A DNA stretch of 64,000 bases from Spongiibacter thalassae (lineage in GTDB: Bacteria; Pseudomonadota; Gammaproteobacteria; Pseudomonadales; Spongiibacteraceae), in the NCBI RefSeq assembly GCF_012272835.1, contig NZ_JAAWWK010000001.1:372001-436000 (forward strand), in the 5' to 3' direction. Of the stretch, positions 25,532-32,592 are shown in pieces. Position numbers and translations under genes: made by a program. The notes under the pieces were generated by a model that saw nothing but the letters and a program-made list of their open reading frames with translations, was not told where the DNA came from and searched no databases. Position 1 is the first letter of the stretch. Each line of letters begins with the position of its first letter.

Positions 25532-26668
25532 TTATATCGAGCGGCTGATAAGGTCTTTCATGATTTCCGAGGTGCCGCCGTAGAGTCGCATTACTCGAGC
25601 GTCGCGCCACAATCTGGCGATTTCGTACTCCTCAATATAGCCGTAGCCGCCAAACAATTGCAGGCAGTCGTCCACCACCTTGCAGCGCAGTTCACTGTGC
25701 CAGAGCTTTGCTGCGGCGGCTTCGTCGGTGCTCAATTGCTTGTTAACCAGTGCCTGAATGCAGGCGTCCAGGTGCTGCCAGCCGACCTGTAGTTGGGTTT
25801 TGATATTGGCCAATACAAAGCGCGTGTTCTGAAAGTCGAATACCGCTTTGCCAAAGGCCTGCCGTTCTTTCACGTAGGCCACAGCAATGTCGTAGGCGTG
25901 CTGGGCGGCGGCCTGACAGGAAATGGCGATAGACAGGCGCTCCTGGGGCAGTTCCTTCATCATGTAGATAAAGCCTTCGCCCTGTTTTCCCAGCAAATTT
26001 TCGGTGGGAATGAACAGGTCCTCGAAAAACAGTTCGGCGGTGTCTGAGGAGCGGTTGCCCACCTTGTCGAGTTTGCGTCCCTTGGTAAAGCCTGGTTGAT
26101 CGCAGCCGCATACAAATAGCGAGATTGACCGCGCGCCGCTGTCGTCACCGACCCGCGCTGCAATCACTGCAACATCGGCATTGATGCCGTTGGTGATAAA
26201 GGTTTTGGAACCGTTGAGCACATAGCCACCGTCTACCGGGGTGGCGCGGGTACGAATGTTTTTCAGGTCGCTACCGGTGCCGGGTTCGCTCATGCAGATT
26301 GCGCCGATGGCTTCGCCTGTGGCCATACGTGGCAACCAGTGCTGTTTAACGGCCTCGCTGCCATAGTTGTTAATGTAGTGGGCGACGATGTCGTTGTGCA
26401 CGCCAAAGGCGGGGCCGGTGGTGCCGGCGAGGGCGGTTTCTTCAAGGATAATGGCGTTGAATTTGAAGTCGAGGCCACAGCCGCCGTATTGCTCGGGAAT
26501 GTCGGGCAGCAACATGCCGTTGTCGCCGCAGGCACGCCAGAAGTCGCGGCTGACAATGCCTTCGGTTTCCCACTGTTCAACATAGGGTTGGAGTTCCCGA
26601 GCGTACATGCGCTGTACACTCTCGCGAAATTGGTGGTGTTCCTCGGTGTAAATTGACCTTGTCAGCAT
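25532..26668 (-). CDS. acyl-CoA dehydrogenase family protein
   Basis: 378 residues from ATG 26668; a longer frame to 27109 runs antisense through the LysR gene and is not credible. FAD/substrate segments AICMSEPGTGSDLKNIRT (about 128-145) and NGSKTFITNG are typical. The MCAD-type catalytic Glu in YEGT is Gly here (YGGTSEI), while QERLSIAIS near 246 places a Glu where IVD/LCAD enzymes have their base. FAD-dependent alpha,beta-dehydrogenation of an acyl-CoA is expected. Divergent from the LysR gene across a 106-bp region with a 9-bp inverted repeat, which suggests LysR control. Confidence 0.93.
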   Translation of the reverse strand: MLTRSIYTEEHHQFRESVQRMYARELQPYVEQWETEGIVSRDFWRACGDNGMLLPDIPEQYGGCGLDFKFNAIILEETALAGTTGPAFGVHNDIVAHYINNYGSEAVKQHWLPRMATGEAIGAICMSEPGTGSDLKNIRTRATPVDGGYVLNGSKTFITNGINADVAVIAARVGDDSGARSISLFVCGCDQPGFTKGRKLDKVGNRSSDTAELFFEDLFIPTENLLGKQGEGFIYMMKELPQERLSIAISCQAAAQHAYDIAVAYVKERQAFGKAVFDFQNTRFVLANIKTQLQVGWQHLDACIQALVNKQLSTDEAAAAKLWHSELRCKVVDDCLQLFGGYGYIEEYEIARLWRDARVMRLYGGTSEIMKDLISRSI

Positions 26669-26710
26669 GGTGGTAGCTCTCTGGTGATTCCGGGTAAATA
26701 CCCCCTGAGC

Positions 26711-26774
26711 TTGACAATAATGAGATATTCCGTCTAATGATAAATATTCACTAATAGTCGTAATTGGAATATCT
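26711..26774. promoter_or_regulatory. LysR/acyl-CoA dehydrogenase divergent control region with inverted repeat
   Basis: AGATATTCC (26723-26731) and GGAATATCT (26766-26774) are perfect inverted arms 34 bp apart; the right arm abuts the LysR ATG at 26775. TTGACA at 26711-26716 with TAATGA at 26735-26740 (18 bp) is a possible LysR-gene promoter. The arms may be autoregulatory and activating LysR sites. Confidence 0.5.
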
Positions 26775-27683
26775 ATGAATTCCAACAAACTCAAGTATGT
26801 GGTGGCGGTTGACCGCTTCGGGTCACTCACCGCGGCGGCGGAAGTGGTGCATATCACCCAGTCGGCGTTGACCAAGGCCATTGCCGACATTGAAGAAACC
26901 GTGGGCTTTGCGCTGTTTGAACGGCGATCACGCGGGGTGGTGGCCACCGCTGAGGGGCGGGCCTTTCTCGATCGCGCGGCGCGGGTGGTGGAAGACCTCG
27001 AGCAACTGGTGGCTGACGCCCGCAGTGCCAAGGGTTTGCATGACCTGAAAATGCGCATTGGGGTCTGTCCCCCGTCGCTGGTGTCGTTGTTGAATATAGC
27101 CCTGCCCAAGGTGTTGAACCTCCACCCCGGGGTGTGTATTGAGCAAACCGCCGGATGGATCGAGCAGAGTATTCACCACCTGGCTAACCGCGATATCGAC
27201 CTGTTGGTAGGGCCAATGCCGCATATACAGCGCTATGGTGACCAGTTCACGTTGCATCCTTTGCCGCCATTGGAGATCTGCTTTTTTGTGCGCAAGGGTC
27301 ACCCGCTGTGCGGTAAAAGCGAAATAGAAGTTGCGCACCTGAGCGACTATCCGATGGCCCTGGCCGACCGCAGTGTGGCGTCGCCAGAGCTGATTTATCA
27401 GTTGTTCGGCAGCAGAGAGGTGCCGCCGGACAAACAATTGCACATTATTAATCACTTCTCTTCGGCCTGCCGCATTGTGGCCAGCTCCGACACCATTGGT
27501 ACGGTTGCAGCTTCCTACCGCAACAACGCGGCGTTTTTACGGAAATTCACCCCACTGGATACCGTCGACACCGTTTCTCCAGTGCCCTTGGTGGCAGCAT
27601 ATCATTCGCGCTTTTTACCCAGCCCTCCTATTCGCACCCTTGTGGGCTTGCTGGAGTCCGAGGCCCATTGGGCCGAAGGCTAG
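26775..27683 (+). CDS. LysR family transcriptional regulator
   Basis: 302 residues. The N-terminal winged HTH is clear: YVVAVDRFGSLTAAAEVVHITQSALTKAIADIEETVGFALFERRSRGV; the C-terminal two-lobed effector domain includes MRIGVCPPSL and LVGPMPHI. It is divergent from the acyl-CoA dehydrogenase and SDR genes and is likely to regulate them, as is usual for the family, probably with an acid or acyl-CoA coinducer. No ribosome site stands out; the ATG is fixed by the HTH start. Confidence 0.93.
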   Translation: MNSNKLKYVVAVDRFGSLTAAAEVVHITQSALTKAIADIEETVGFALFERRSRGVVATAEGRAFLDRAARVVEDLEQLVADARSAKGLHDLKMRIGVCPPSLVSLLNIALPKVLNLHPGVCIEQTAGWIEQSIHHLANRDIDLLVGPMPHIQRYGDQFTLHPLPPLEICFFVRKGHPLCGKSEIEVAHLSDYPMALADRSVASPELIYQLFGSREVPPDKQLHIINHFSSACRIVASSDTIGTVAASYRNNAAFLRKFTPLDTVDTVSPVPLVAAYHSRFLPSPPIRTLVGLLESEAHWAEG

Positions 27684-27742
27684 TATCTTTGGCAATGGCG
27701 AAAACGCCCTGAAACGGTTGACTGGGCTTTTCAAAATAAAAG

Positions 27743-27783
27743 ATAGCTAGCGAACTTTACTTTTGCAAACGAATAGCTATACT
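27743..27783 (+). promoter_or_regulatory. promoter with two palindrome-like copies (9 and 10)
   Basis: TTTACT (27756-27761), a 16-bp spacer and TATACT (27778-27783). ATAGCTAGCGAA (27743-27754) lies just upstream of the -35 and TTTGCAAACGAA (27762-27773) fills the spacer. A half-site GTTCGCTAA also lies immediately before the ATG at 27892. Serves the FadB-like gene. Confidence 0.5.
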
Positions 27784-27891
27784 GTTGATAATCAAGGCCC
27801 ATTCGCACGCCAATAAACGGCGAAATGCTGCTTTATCCCCCTTGGGGCGAGCGTGCTGGGATTGGCTCGTCGTGTTTGCAGAGTTCGCTAA

Positions 27892-29625
27892 ATGAAAAAT
27901 ATTACGGTTACTAACGATGCTCAGGGGCTAATGTTGGCCACGTTGGATATGCCTGATCGGCCCTTCAATGTGTTTTCGGAAGATATGATGGCTGACCTGG
28001 CCGAGTTGATTGACTCGGTGAATGACGCGTTTGCAAAGGGCAATGCGCCAACGGGATTGGTAATCACCTCGGGCAAGGGCAGTTTTGTAGCCGGTGCCGA
28101 TCTCGGCATGATTCAGGATTTCGGCGCCATGCGCTTTCACGCAAGCTGGCAGGAAATGCGCGACCGCTACAGCTATTTAGGCAAGCTGTTCCGTCGTCTT
28201 GAGCGTTTGCCGGTGCCGGTGGTGGCTGCAGTGAACGGTCTGGCCCTGGGTGGCGGGCTGGAATTGGCGATGGCCTGTCATGGCCGGGTCTGTGCCGATG
28301 CCCGTCATGTGCAACTGGGCTTGCCCGAAATTCTGCTCGGGTTGTTGCCCGGGGCGGGCGGCACCCAACGGCTGCCGCGCTATGTTGGCCTGGAGAGCGG
28401 TACTCGAATGCTGCTGGACGGCAAGCCGGTATCGCCGGCGGCGGCTCTTGAGCTGGGGCTGGTCGATCGCGTGGCAGCACCAGACCAACTTATTGAGCAG
28501 GCCAAGGCATTGGCCCTGACATTGGCCCCCGGTGCTCTCTGGGATCGGCCTGATTTCAACATGCCCGCGGCCAGCCCCGATCCCACAGACGACGAGTTTG
28601 CCCGCTGGGCCTGCGAGCAGGCGGGAATCAGCGCGGGGGAACTCGCGCTGTACCCGGCGGTGTCTGCGATTATCAATTGCATCAAGGGCGGCTATGGCAA
28701 GGATATAGATAGTGCCTGCGATGTTGAGTGGGATGTATTTGTCGACCTGATGAGCGACCCGGTGTCCTCCAATATGGTTACGACCTGCTTCCTTGCTAAA
28801 ACCGCTGCAACCAAACAGTCATTGGCGGATTTGCCCACAGTCGAACCTGTGTCGAGTTTTGCGCTTGGCGAAGGGCTGGATCTGGGAGAGCGTCCGTTCA
28901 GGCGTTTATCCCAGCTGCCTCCTGGTGAGGCTCAATTTATCCTCGCGGCGGCGGGCCGGGAGCCCGGTGTGGCAGACCTGAGGGTTGTCTCGGCCCTGGA
29001 ATGCAATACCGAGGGCGGCACGGCAGAGCCGGTGTTGCGACTGGTGCAGCCATTTGAACAAAGCGAAGTGCTGGAGCTGGCTGCCAGTGGCAGTGATGAG
29101 GCCGATGCCCGCGCGCTGGCGGTGCTGGAAAACAGTGGCAAGACCATTGTACTGACGCGAACTGAAAACAGTGTAAACGGGGTGCTGGCGAAAGCGCTTC
29201 GGGATGCCAGTGCGGGCAGCGGCGCGTCGCCGGAACAGTTTTTTGCCCAGTGCGCAGCGTTGGGTCTGGATCGCTTGCACAGTCTGACGCTGGATCACCC
29301 AGAGGGGGCCACGGGAGGCGTGGAGCCGGATAAAGAGGCGGCATACCGCCTGTTACTCAACCTGTCGCTAGCGGTCGCGGAATGGCTGAGCAATGAGCCG
29401 AGTGTTGAGCTGACCCCTGGCGCTAAGGGCGTTGATGCGCTGCTGGCGGGTGTCGATTTGCTGGCGGTCTACGGAGTGGGCTTTCCCAAGTGGACGGGCG
29501 GGCCGTTGTCTTGCCTGACCATGTTCCAGCGGGGCGAGTTGAATTGTCCCGGCGCAGCAGAGCTGCTGTCCCGCTGTGCCTGGCGCTTTAAAAATGAATG
29601 GGGTTATCACCTGCAAGCGGTATAG
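27892..29625 (+). CDS. FadB/FadJ-like protein: intact enoyl-CoA hydratase half, degenerate dehydrogenase half
   Basis: 577 residues, shorter than the roughly 710 of FadB/FadJ. The N-terminal crotonase part is complete: VAGADLGMI oxyanion segment (about 64-72), ALGGGLELAMAC with the first catalytic Glu (about 116-127) and GLPEILLGLLPGAGGTQRLPR with the second (about 144-164). The C-terminal half keeps only echoes of the 3-hydroxyacyl-CoA dehydrogenase: GKTIVLTRTENSVNGVLAKAL and VYGVGFPKWTGGPL. There is no GxGxxG dinucleotide motif and no catalytic His (the GTHFFNP region reads LRLVQPF). It probably hydrates an enoyl-CoA, with the C-terminal part structural. It is followed by an acyl-CoA dehydrogenase gene. 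Confidence 0.82.
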   Translation: MKNITVTNDAQGLMLATLDMPDRPFNVFSEDMMADLAELIDSVNDAFAKGNAPTGLVITSGKGSFVAGADLGMIQDFGAMRFHASWQEMRDRYSYLGKLFRRLERLPVPVVAAVNGLALGGGLELAMACHGRVCADARHVQLGLPEILLGLLPGAGGTQRLPRYVGLESGTRMLLDGKPVSPAAALELGLVDRVAAPDQLIEQAKALALTLAPGALWDRPDFNMPAASPDPTDDEFARWACEQAGISAGELALYPAVSAIINCIKGGYGKDIDSACDVEWDVFVDLMSDPVSSNMVTTCFLAKTAATKQSLADLPTVEPVSSFALGEGLDLGERPFRRLSQLPPGEAQFILAAAGREPGVADLRVVSALECNTEGGTAEPVLRLVQPFEQSEVLELAASGSDEADARALAVLENSGKTIVLTRTENSVNGVLAKALRDASAGSGASPEQFFAQCAALGLDRLHSLTLDHPEGATGGVEPDKEAAYRLLLNLSLAVAEWLSNEPSVELTPGAKGVDALLAGVDLLAVYGVGFPKWTGGPLSCLTMFQRGELNCPGAAELLSRCAWRFKNEWGYHLQAV

Positions 29626-29647
29626 CACCCGCAGCGGGTAAAAATTT

Positions 29648-29663
29648 ATCGAATTAATTCGAT
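29648..29663. promoter_or_regulatory. perfect 16-bp palindrome upstream of the acyl-CoA dehydrogenase gene
   Basis: ATCGAATT followed by AATTCGAT in the 77-bp gap before 29703. It shares the TCGAA core with other local sites but not the GC-rich half-sites of the recurrent motif. An operator is possible. Confidence 0.35.
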
Positions 29664-29702
29664 TGCGAAAATTACGAATGTGCATTAATAGGGTTGCGGC
29701 TA

Positions 29703-30848
29703 ATGATTGAACGAACGCTTTTCAACGAAGAACACGATATGTTCCGCGATATGGTCAGGCGATTTATCGACAAGGAAATCGCCCCATACCATGAGCAGTG
29801 GGAAAAAGACGGCATTGTCCCTCGGGAGCTTTGGCTCAAAGCCGGTGAAATGGGCCTGTTGTGCTGCACAATCTCTGAGGAATATGGCGGCGTTGGCGCA
29901 GACTACCTCTACGACGTGATCGTGTTTGAAGAACTGTTCCGCTCGGGCTTTTCCGGCCCCGGCTTTTTGATTCACACCGACCTCGTCGCCACCTATATCA
30001 ACTCCTTTGGCACCGACGAGCAAAAGGCGCGGATTCTGCCGAAAATGGTATCCGGTGAGTGGATTGGTTCGCTGGGTATGACCGAGCCCCACGCGGGCAG
30101 CGATTTGAAAAATATACGCACCAAGGCAGTTCGCGACGGTGATGACTATGTCATTAACGGCCAGAAAGTGTTTATTTCCAATGGTCAGAACTGCGACATA
30201 CTGGTCTGCGCGACCAAGACCGACTCAGCGGCCGGTGCTAACGGGGTAACCCTGTTTATTGTTGAGGGCGACCGCGAGGGATTTGTCCGTGGAAAAAACC
30301 TCGACAAGCTGGGTATGAAGGCCCAGGACACTTCCGAGCTGTTCTTTGAAAACGTGCGGGTGCCGGCCAGCAATATGCTGGGCGAGGAGGGCAAGGGCTT
30401 CAAAATAATGATGCAGAAGCTCGCCCAGGAGCGACTGGCCCAGGCTATTCGCAGCGCCACAGTAACGGAAACCGTTATCGAGTGGACACGTGACTATGTC
30501 TCTCAGCGCGAAGCCTTTGGCGGCACGATTGCCGATTTTCAGAACACTCAATTCAAACTTGCTGAATTGCAGGCCGAGGCCGTTGTGGGCCGTGTGTTCA
30601 CCGACAAATGCATAGAAATGTTTATGCAGGGCAAGCTGGATTCCGTCACCGCGGCTATCGCCAAAATGCAATTGAGCAACCTTCACTGCAAGGCGGTAGA
30701 TGAGTGTCTGCAATTGTTTGGCGGCTGGGGTTATATGTGGGAATACCCGATCTGCCGCGCCTATGCCGACGCCCGAATTGTCAAAATCGCAGGTGGTTCC
30801 ATCGAAATTATGAAGACGATTATTGCGAAAGACATGTTTAAAAAGTGA
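29703..30848 (+). CDS. acyl-CoA dehydrogenase family protein
   Basis: 381 residues from ATG 29703; a TTG nine bases upstream is the only alternative. Segments LGMTEPHAGSDLKNIRTKAV (about 124-143) and INGQKVFISNGQ mark the FAD/substrate domain. The MCAD-type catalytic Glu position reads GGSIEI, while AQERLAQAI near 242 supplies the IVD/LCAD-type Glu. It is in line with the FadB-like hydratase gene, so together they can carry out dehydrogenation and hydration of one acyl-CoA. Close in sequence to the proteins at 25532 and 54518, suggesting paralogues for different substrates. Confidence 0.93.
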   Translation: MIERTLFNEEHDMFRDMVRRFIDKEIAPYHEQWEKDGIVPRELWLKAGEMGLLCCTISEEYGGVGADYLYDVIVFEELFRSGFSGPGFLIHTDLVATYINSFGTDEQKARILPKMVSGEWIGSLGMTEPHAGSDLKNIRTKAVRDGDDYVINGQKVFISNGQNCDILVCATKTDSAAGANGVTLFIVEGDREGFVRGKNLDKLGMKAQDTSELFFENVRVPASNMLGEEGKGFKIMMQKLAQERLAQAIRSATVTETVIEWTRDYVSQREAFGGTIADFQNTQFKLAELQAEAVVGRVFTDKCIEMFMQGKLDSVTAAIAKMQLSNLHCKAVDECLQLFGGWGYMWEYPICRAYADARIVKIAGGSIEIMKTIIAKDMFKK

Positions 30849-30850
30849 GT

Positions 30851-30879
30851 CTTGGGGTTGCCGGATCGGTAACCCCAAG
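30851..30879 (+). terminator. hairpin after the acyl-CoA dehydrogenase gene
   Basis: CTTGGGGTT (30851-30859) pairs with AACCCCAAG (30871-30879), with an inner CCG/CGG pairing. There is no T-run, so termination may be partial. Confidence 0.45.
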
Positions 30880-30918
30880 GCATGCCGTGAATAAAATTAA
30901 TAACAGGAGTGCAATATT

Positions 30919-31647
30919 ATGGTGAGTGTTCAGGAAGATACCTTGTTTCAAAGGTCAATGCTTTGCTGCGCCTGGGCGGGCTTTCTGGCAATAGTCTTTT
31001 TTATAATAGGCGGAATGCTGCTCGGGGGAATGCTGCCGCCATTGCTGAATGCCAGTGATCCCGCAGCGGTATTTGTCGAGAAGGTATCCGGTCAGCTTTT
31101 TGAAATTCGTATCGGCTCCATTGTGCTGATGATGTCCTTCGCCCTTTTTGGCGCGTTTGGCGCCGGTATTGCCGCTCAAACCCGGCGTGGGGAGCAGCGA
31201 CCGGTATTCTCATACATTCAACTGATGTTTACCGCCTGCGGCACAATGGTTGCGTTGTTGGTGGCCTTTGCCTGGGCGCTTATGGTGTTCAGGCCAGTAG
31301 AATATCACCCCTCGCTGGTGCAGATGTTCGCCGACGCGGCGTATTTTCTGGCGGTATTTTCGGTTCCTGTGTTTGGCGGATGGTGCGTGACTATCGCGCT
31401 GCCTATCCTGTTCGCGCAGGAGGGGCGCGAGCCATTCCCCCGTTGGGTGGCTTACGTAAACCTCTGGGCGGTTTTGCTCTTTGCGCCGGGACAGATGATA
31501 ATCTTTTTCAAGGACGGCCCATTCTCCTGGCATGGCATTGTCGCGTTGTGGATTCCCTTTGTGGCTTTCTTTCTGTGGATAGCAATTATGTCCTATGAAA
31601 TGTTTAAAATTTCAAAGCTGCAGTGGACTAACACTGCGCTCGATTGA
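30919..31647 (+). CDS. six-TM membrane protein of unknown function
   Basis: 242 residues with six hydrophobic segments at about 16-43, 67-87, 98-124, 139-164, 177-198 and 204-229. No haem or metal motif is evident and I do not recognise a family. Its TGA overlaps the ATG of a cytochrome-oxidase-subunit-III-like gene by one base, and that gene overlaps a subunit-IV-like gene, so all three membrane proteins are co-translated and may form one complex. The ribosome site is AACAGGAG upstream of ATG 30919. Confidence 0.7.
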   Translation: MVSVQEDTLFQRSMLCCAWAGFLAIVFFIIGGMLLGGMLPPLLNASDPAAVFVEKVSGQLFEIRIGSIVLMMSFALFGAFGAGIAAQTRRGEQRPVFSYIQLMFTACGTMVALLVAFAWALMVFRPVEYHPSLVQMFADAAYFLAVFSVPVFGGWCVTIALPILFAQEGREPFPRWVAYVNLWAVLLFAPGQMIIFFKDGPFSWHGIVALWIPFVAFFLWIAIMSYEMFKISKLQWTNTALD

Positions 31648-32258
31648 TGGCGGCTAATCAAGGGTTGCCGCTGTCCAGCGAGACCGTTTCGGGCGAGCAG
31701 GAACCGACATCTAGGGTTCCCGGTGAAATAGGCATATGGTTTTTTATCGCTGGGGATCTGCTGGTTTTTGGTGTGTTCTTTGTGCTAATCGCCATGGGGC
31801 AGCACCAGAATACTGAGTTGTTCAATGAGTCCCGTGCACAGCTGGATCAGTGGCTGGGTGTGGTCAACACGCTTATTTTGCTGACCGGGTCGTGGTGCGT
31901 CGCCCTGGGCGTTGAGCGGTGCAGATCAGCGCATTCTGCGCGAACCAGTCGTCTGTTCAGTTTGGGCATGCTCTGTGGTCTGGCATTTGTGTTGAATAAA
32001 GTCCTTGAATGGGGACTGAAGCTCAATATGGGTGTGACGCCTGCGACCAACGAATTCTTTATGTACTTTTTTGTGTTTACCGGTATTCATCTTATACATG
32101 TGCTGGTCGGTGTCGGTGTGCTTGCCATAGCCCGGCATGCGAGTCGTCGCGATAACATGAGTTCCGGTGATATTCGAACCATAGAGAACGGTGCGCTGTT
32201 CTGGCATCTGGTCGATTTACTGTGGGTTGTACTGTTCGCGTTGTTGTATTTGTTATGA
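31647..32258 (+). CDS. cytochrome c oxidase subunit III-like protein (NorE-like)
   Basis: 203 residues, short COX3 type with five TM segments. Family marks are PGEIGIWFFIAGDLLVFGVFF near the start, ENRMF-like NEFFMYFFVFTGIHLIHVLVG (about 134-154) and the C-terminal ENGALFWHLVDLLWVVLFALLYLL. NorE-type proteins accompany nitric-oxide reductase or oxidase operons. Here no subunit I or II gene is present, so it is an orphan. The start ATG overlaps the previous stop (TGATG), and its stop overlaps the following ATG (ATGA). Function in this setting is unknown. Confidence 0.83.
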   Translation: MAANQGLPLSSETVSGEQEPTSRVPGEIGIWFFIAGDLLVFGVFFVLIAMGQHQNTELFNESRAQLDQWLGVVNTLILLTGSWCVALGVERCRSAHSARTSRLFSLGMLCGLAFVLNKVLEWGLKLNMGVTPATNEFFMYFFVFTGIHLIHVLVGVGVLAIARHASRRDNMSSGDIRTIENGALFWHLVDLLWVVLFALLYLL

Positions 32259-32533
32259 GCATATCCGGTCTTCAATCTCTGTTCACGCAGCACCGGGGGA
32301 TGACCCTGGCATGGCTGGTATTGGTCGGCACTACATGTGTTGCCTGGAGTCTTGGCGGAACCGGCGACGCGGCCTCGTTGGCGATGTACGGTGTGGTGAT
32401 TTCCGCGTTTGTTAAAACCTGGGTGATCGGGTTTCAGTTTATGGAACTGAAACACGCACCGAAATGGCTGCGCCATGGGTTTGACGCATGGAATATCATT
32501 ATGTGCTCGGTGTTGATTGCTGTCCTGCATTAG
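32255..32533 (+). CDS. cytochrome c oxidase subunit IV-like protein (NorF-like)
   Basis: 92 residues from the ATG that overlaps the COX3-like stop. Three TM segments (about 18-35, 43-61, 73-91) and the motif KTWVIGFQFMELKHAPKWLR are typical of prokaryotic COX4/NorF proteins. It completes a three-gene membrane set with no catalytic oxidase subunit. A longer frame from 32222 would overlap the COX3-like gene further and is not needed. Confidence 0.8.
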   Translation: MSISGLQSLFTQHRGMTLAWLVLVGTTCVAWSLGGTGDAASLAMYGVVISAFVKTWVIGFQFMELKHAPKWLRHGFDAWNIIMCSVLIAVLH

Positions 32534-32540
32534 GCTTGGG

Positions 32541-32577
32541 CCCGGCACTGACCCCTTCGGGTGGGGTTGCCGGGTTT
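32541..32577. terminator. hairpin between convergent operons
   Basis: CCCGGCA (32541-32547) pairs with TGCCGGG (32568-32574), and inside it ACCCC (32551-32555) pairs with GGGGT (32563-32567); TTT follows. It lies between the COX4-like stop (32533) and the plsB stop (32593). Confidence 0.6.
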
Positions 32578-32592
32578 CGCCGTTGTGTCTTC

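Noticed and set aside
26669-27109. N-terminal extension of the acyl-CoA dehydrogenase ORF
   Set aside because: It runs antisense through the LysR gene and adds residues that do not belong to the family; ATG 26668 matches the expected N-terminus.
29686-29691. TAATAG as a -10 for the acyl-CoA dehydrogenase gene (with TTGCGA 17 bp upstream)
   Set aside because: The spacing is good, but the start point would fall about 5 bp before the ATG, leaving no leader for the ribosome site; not listed as a promoter.
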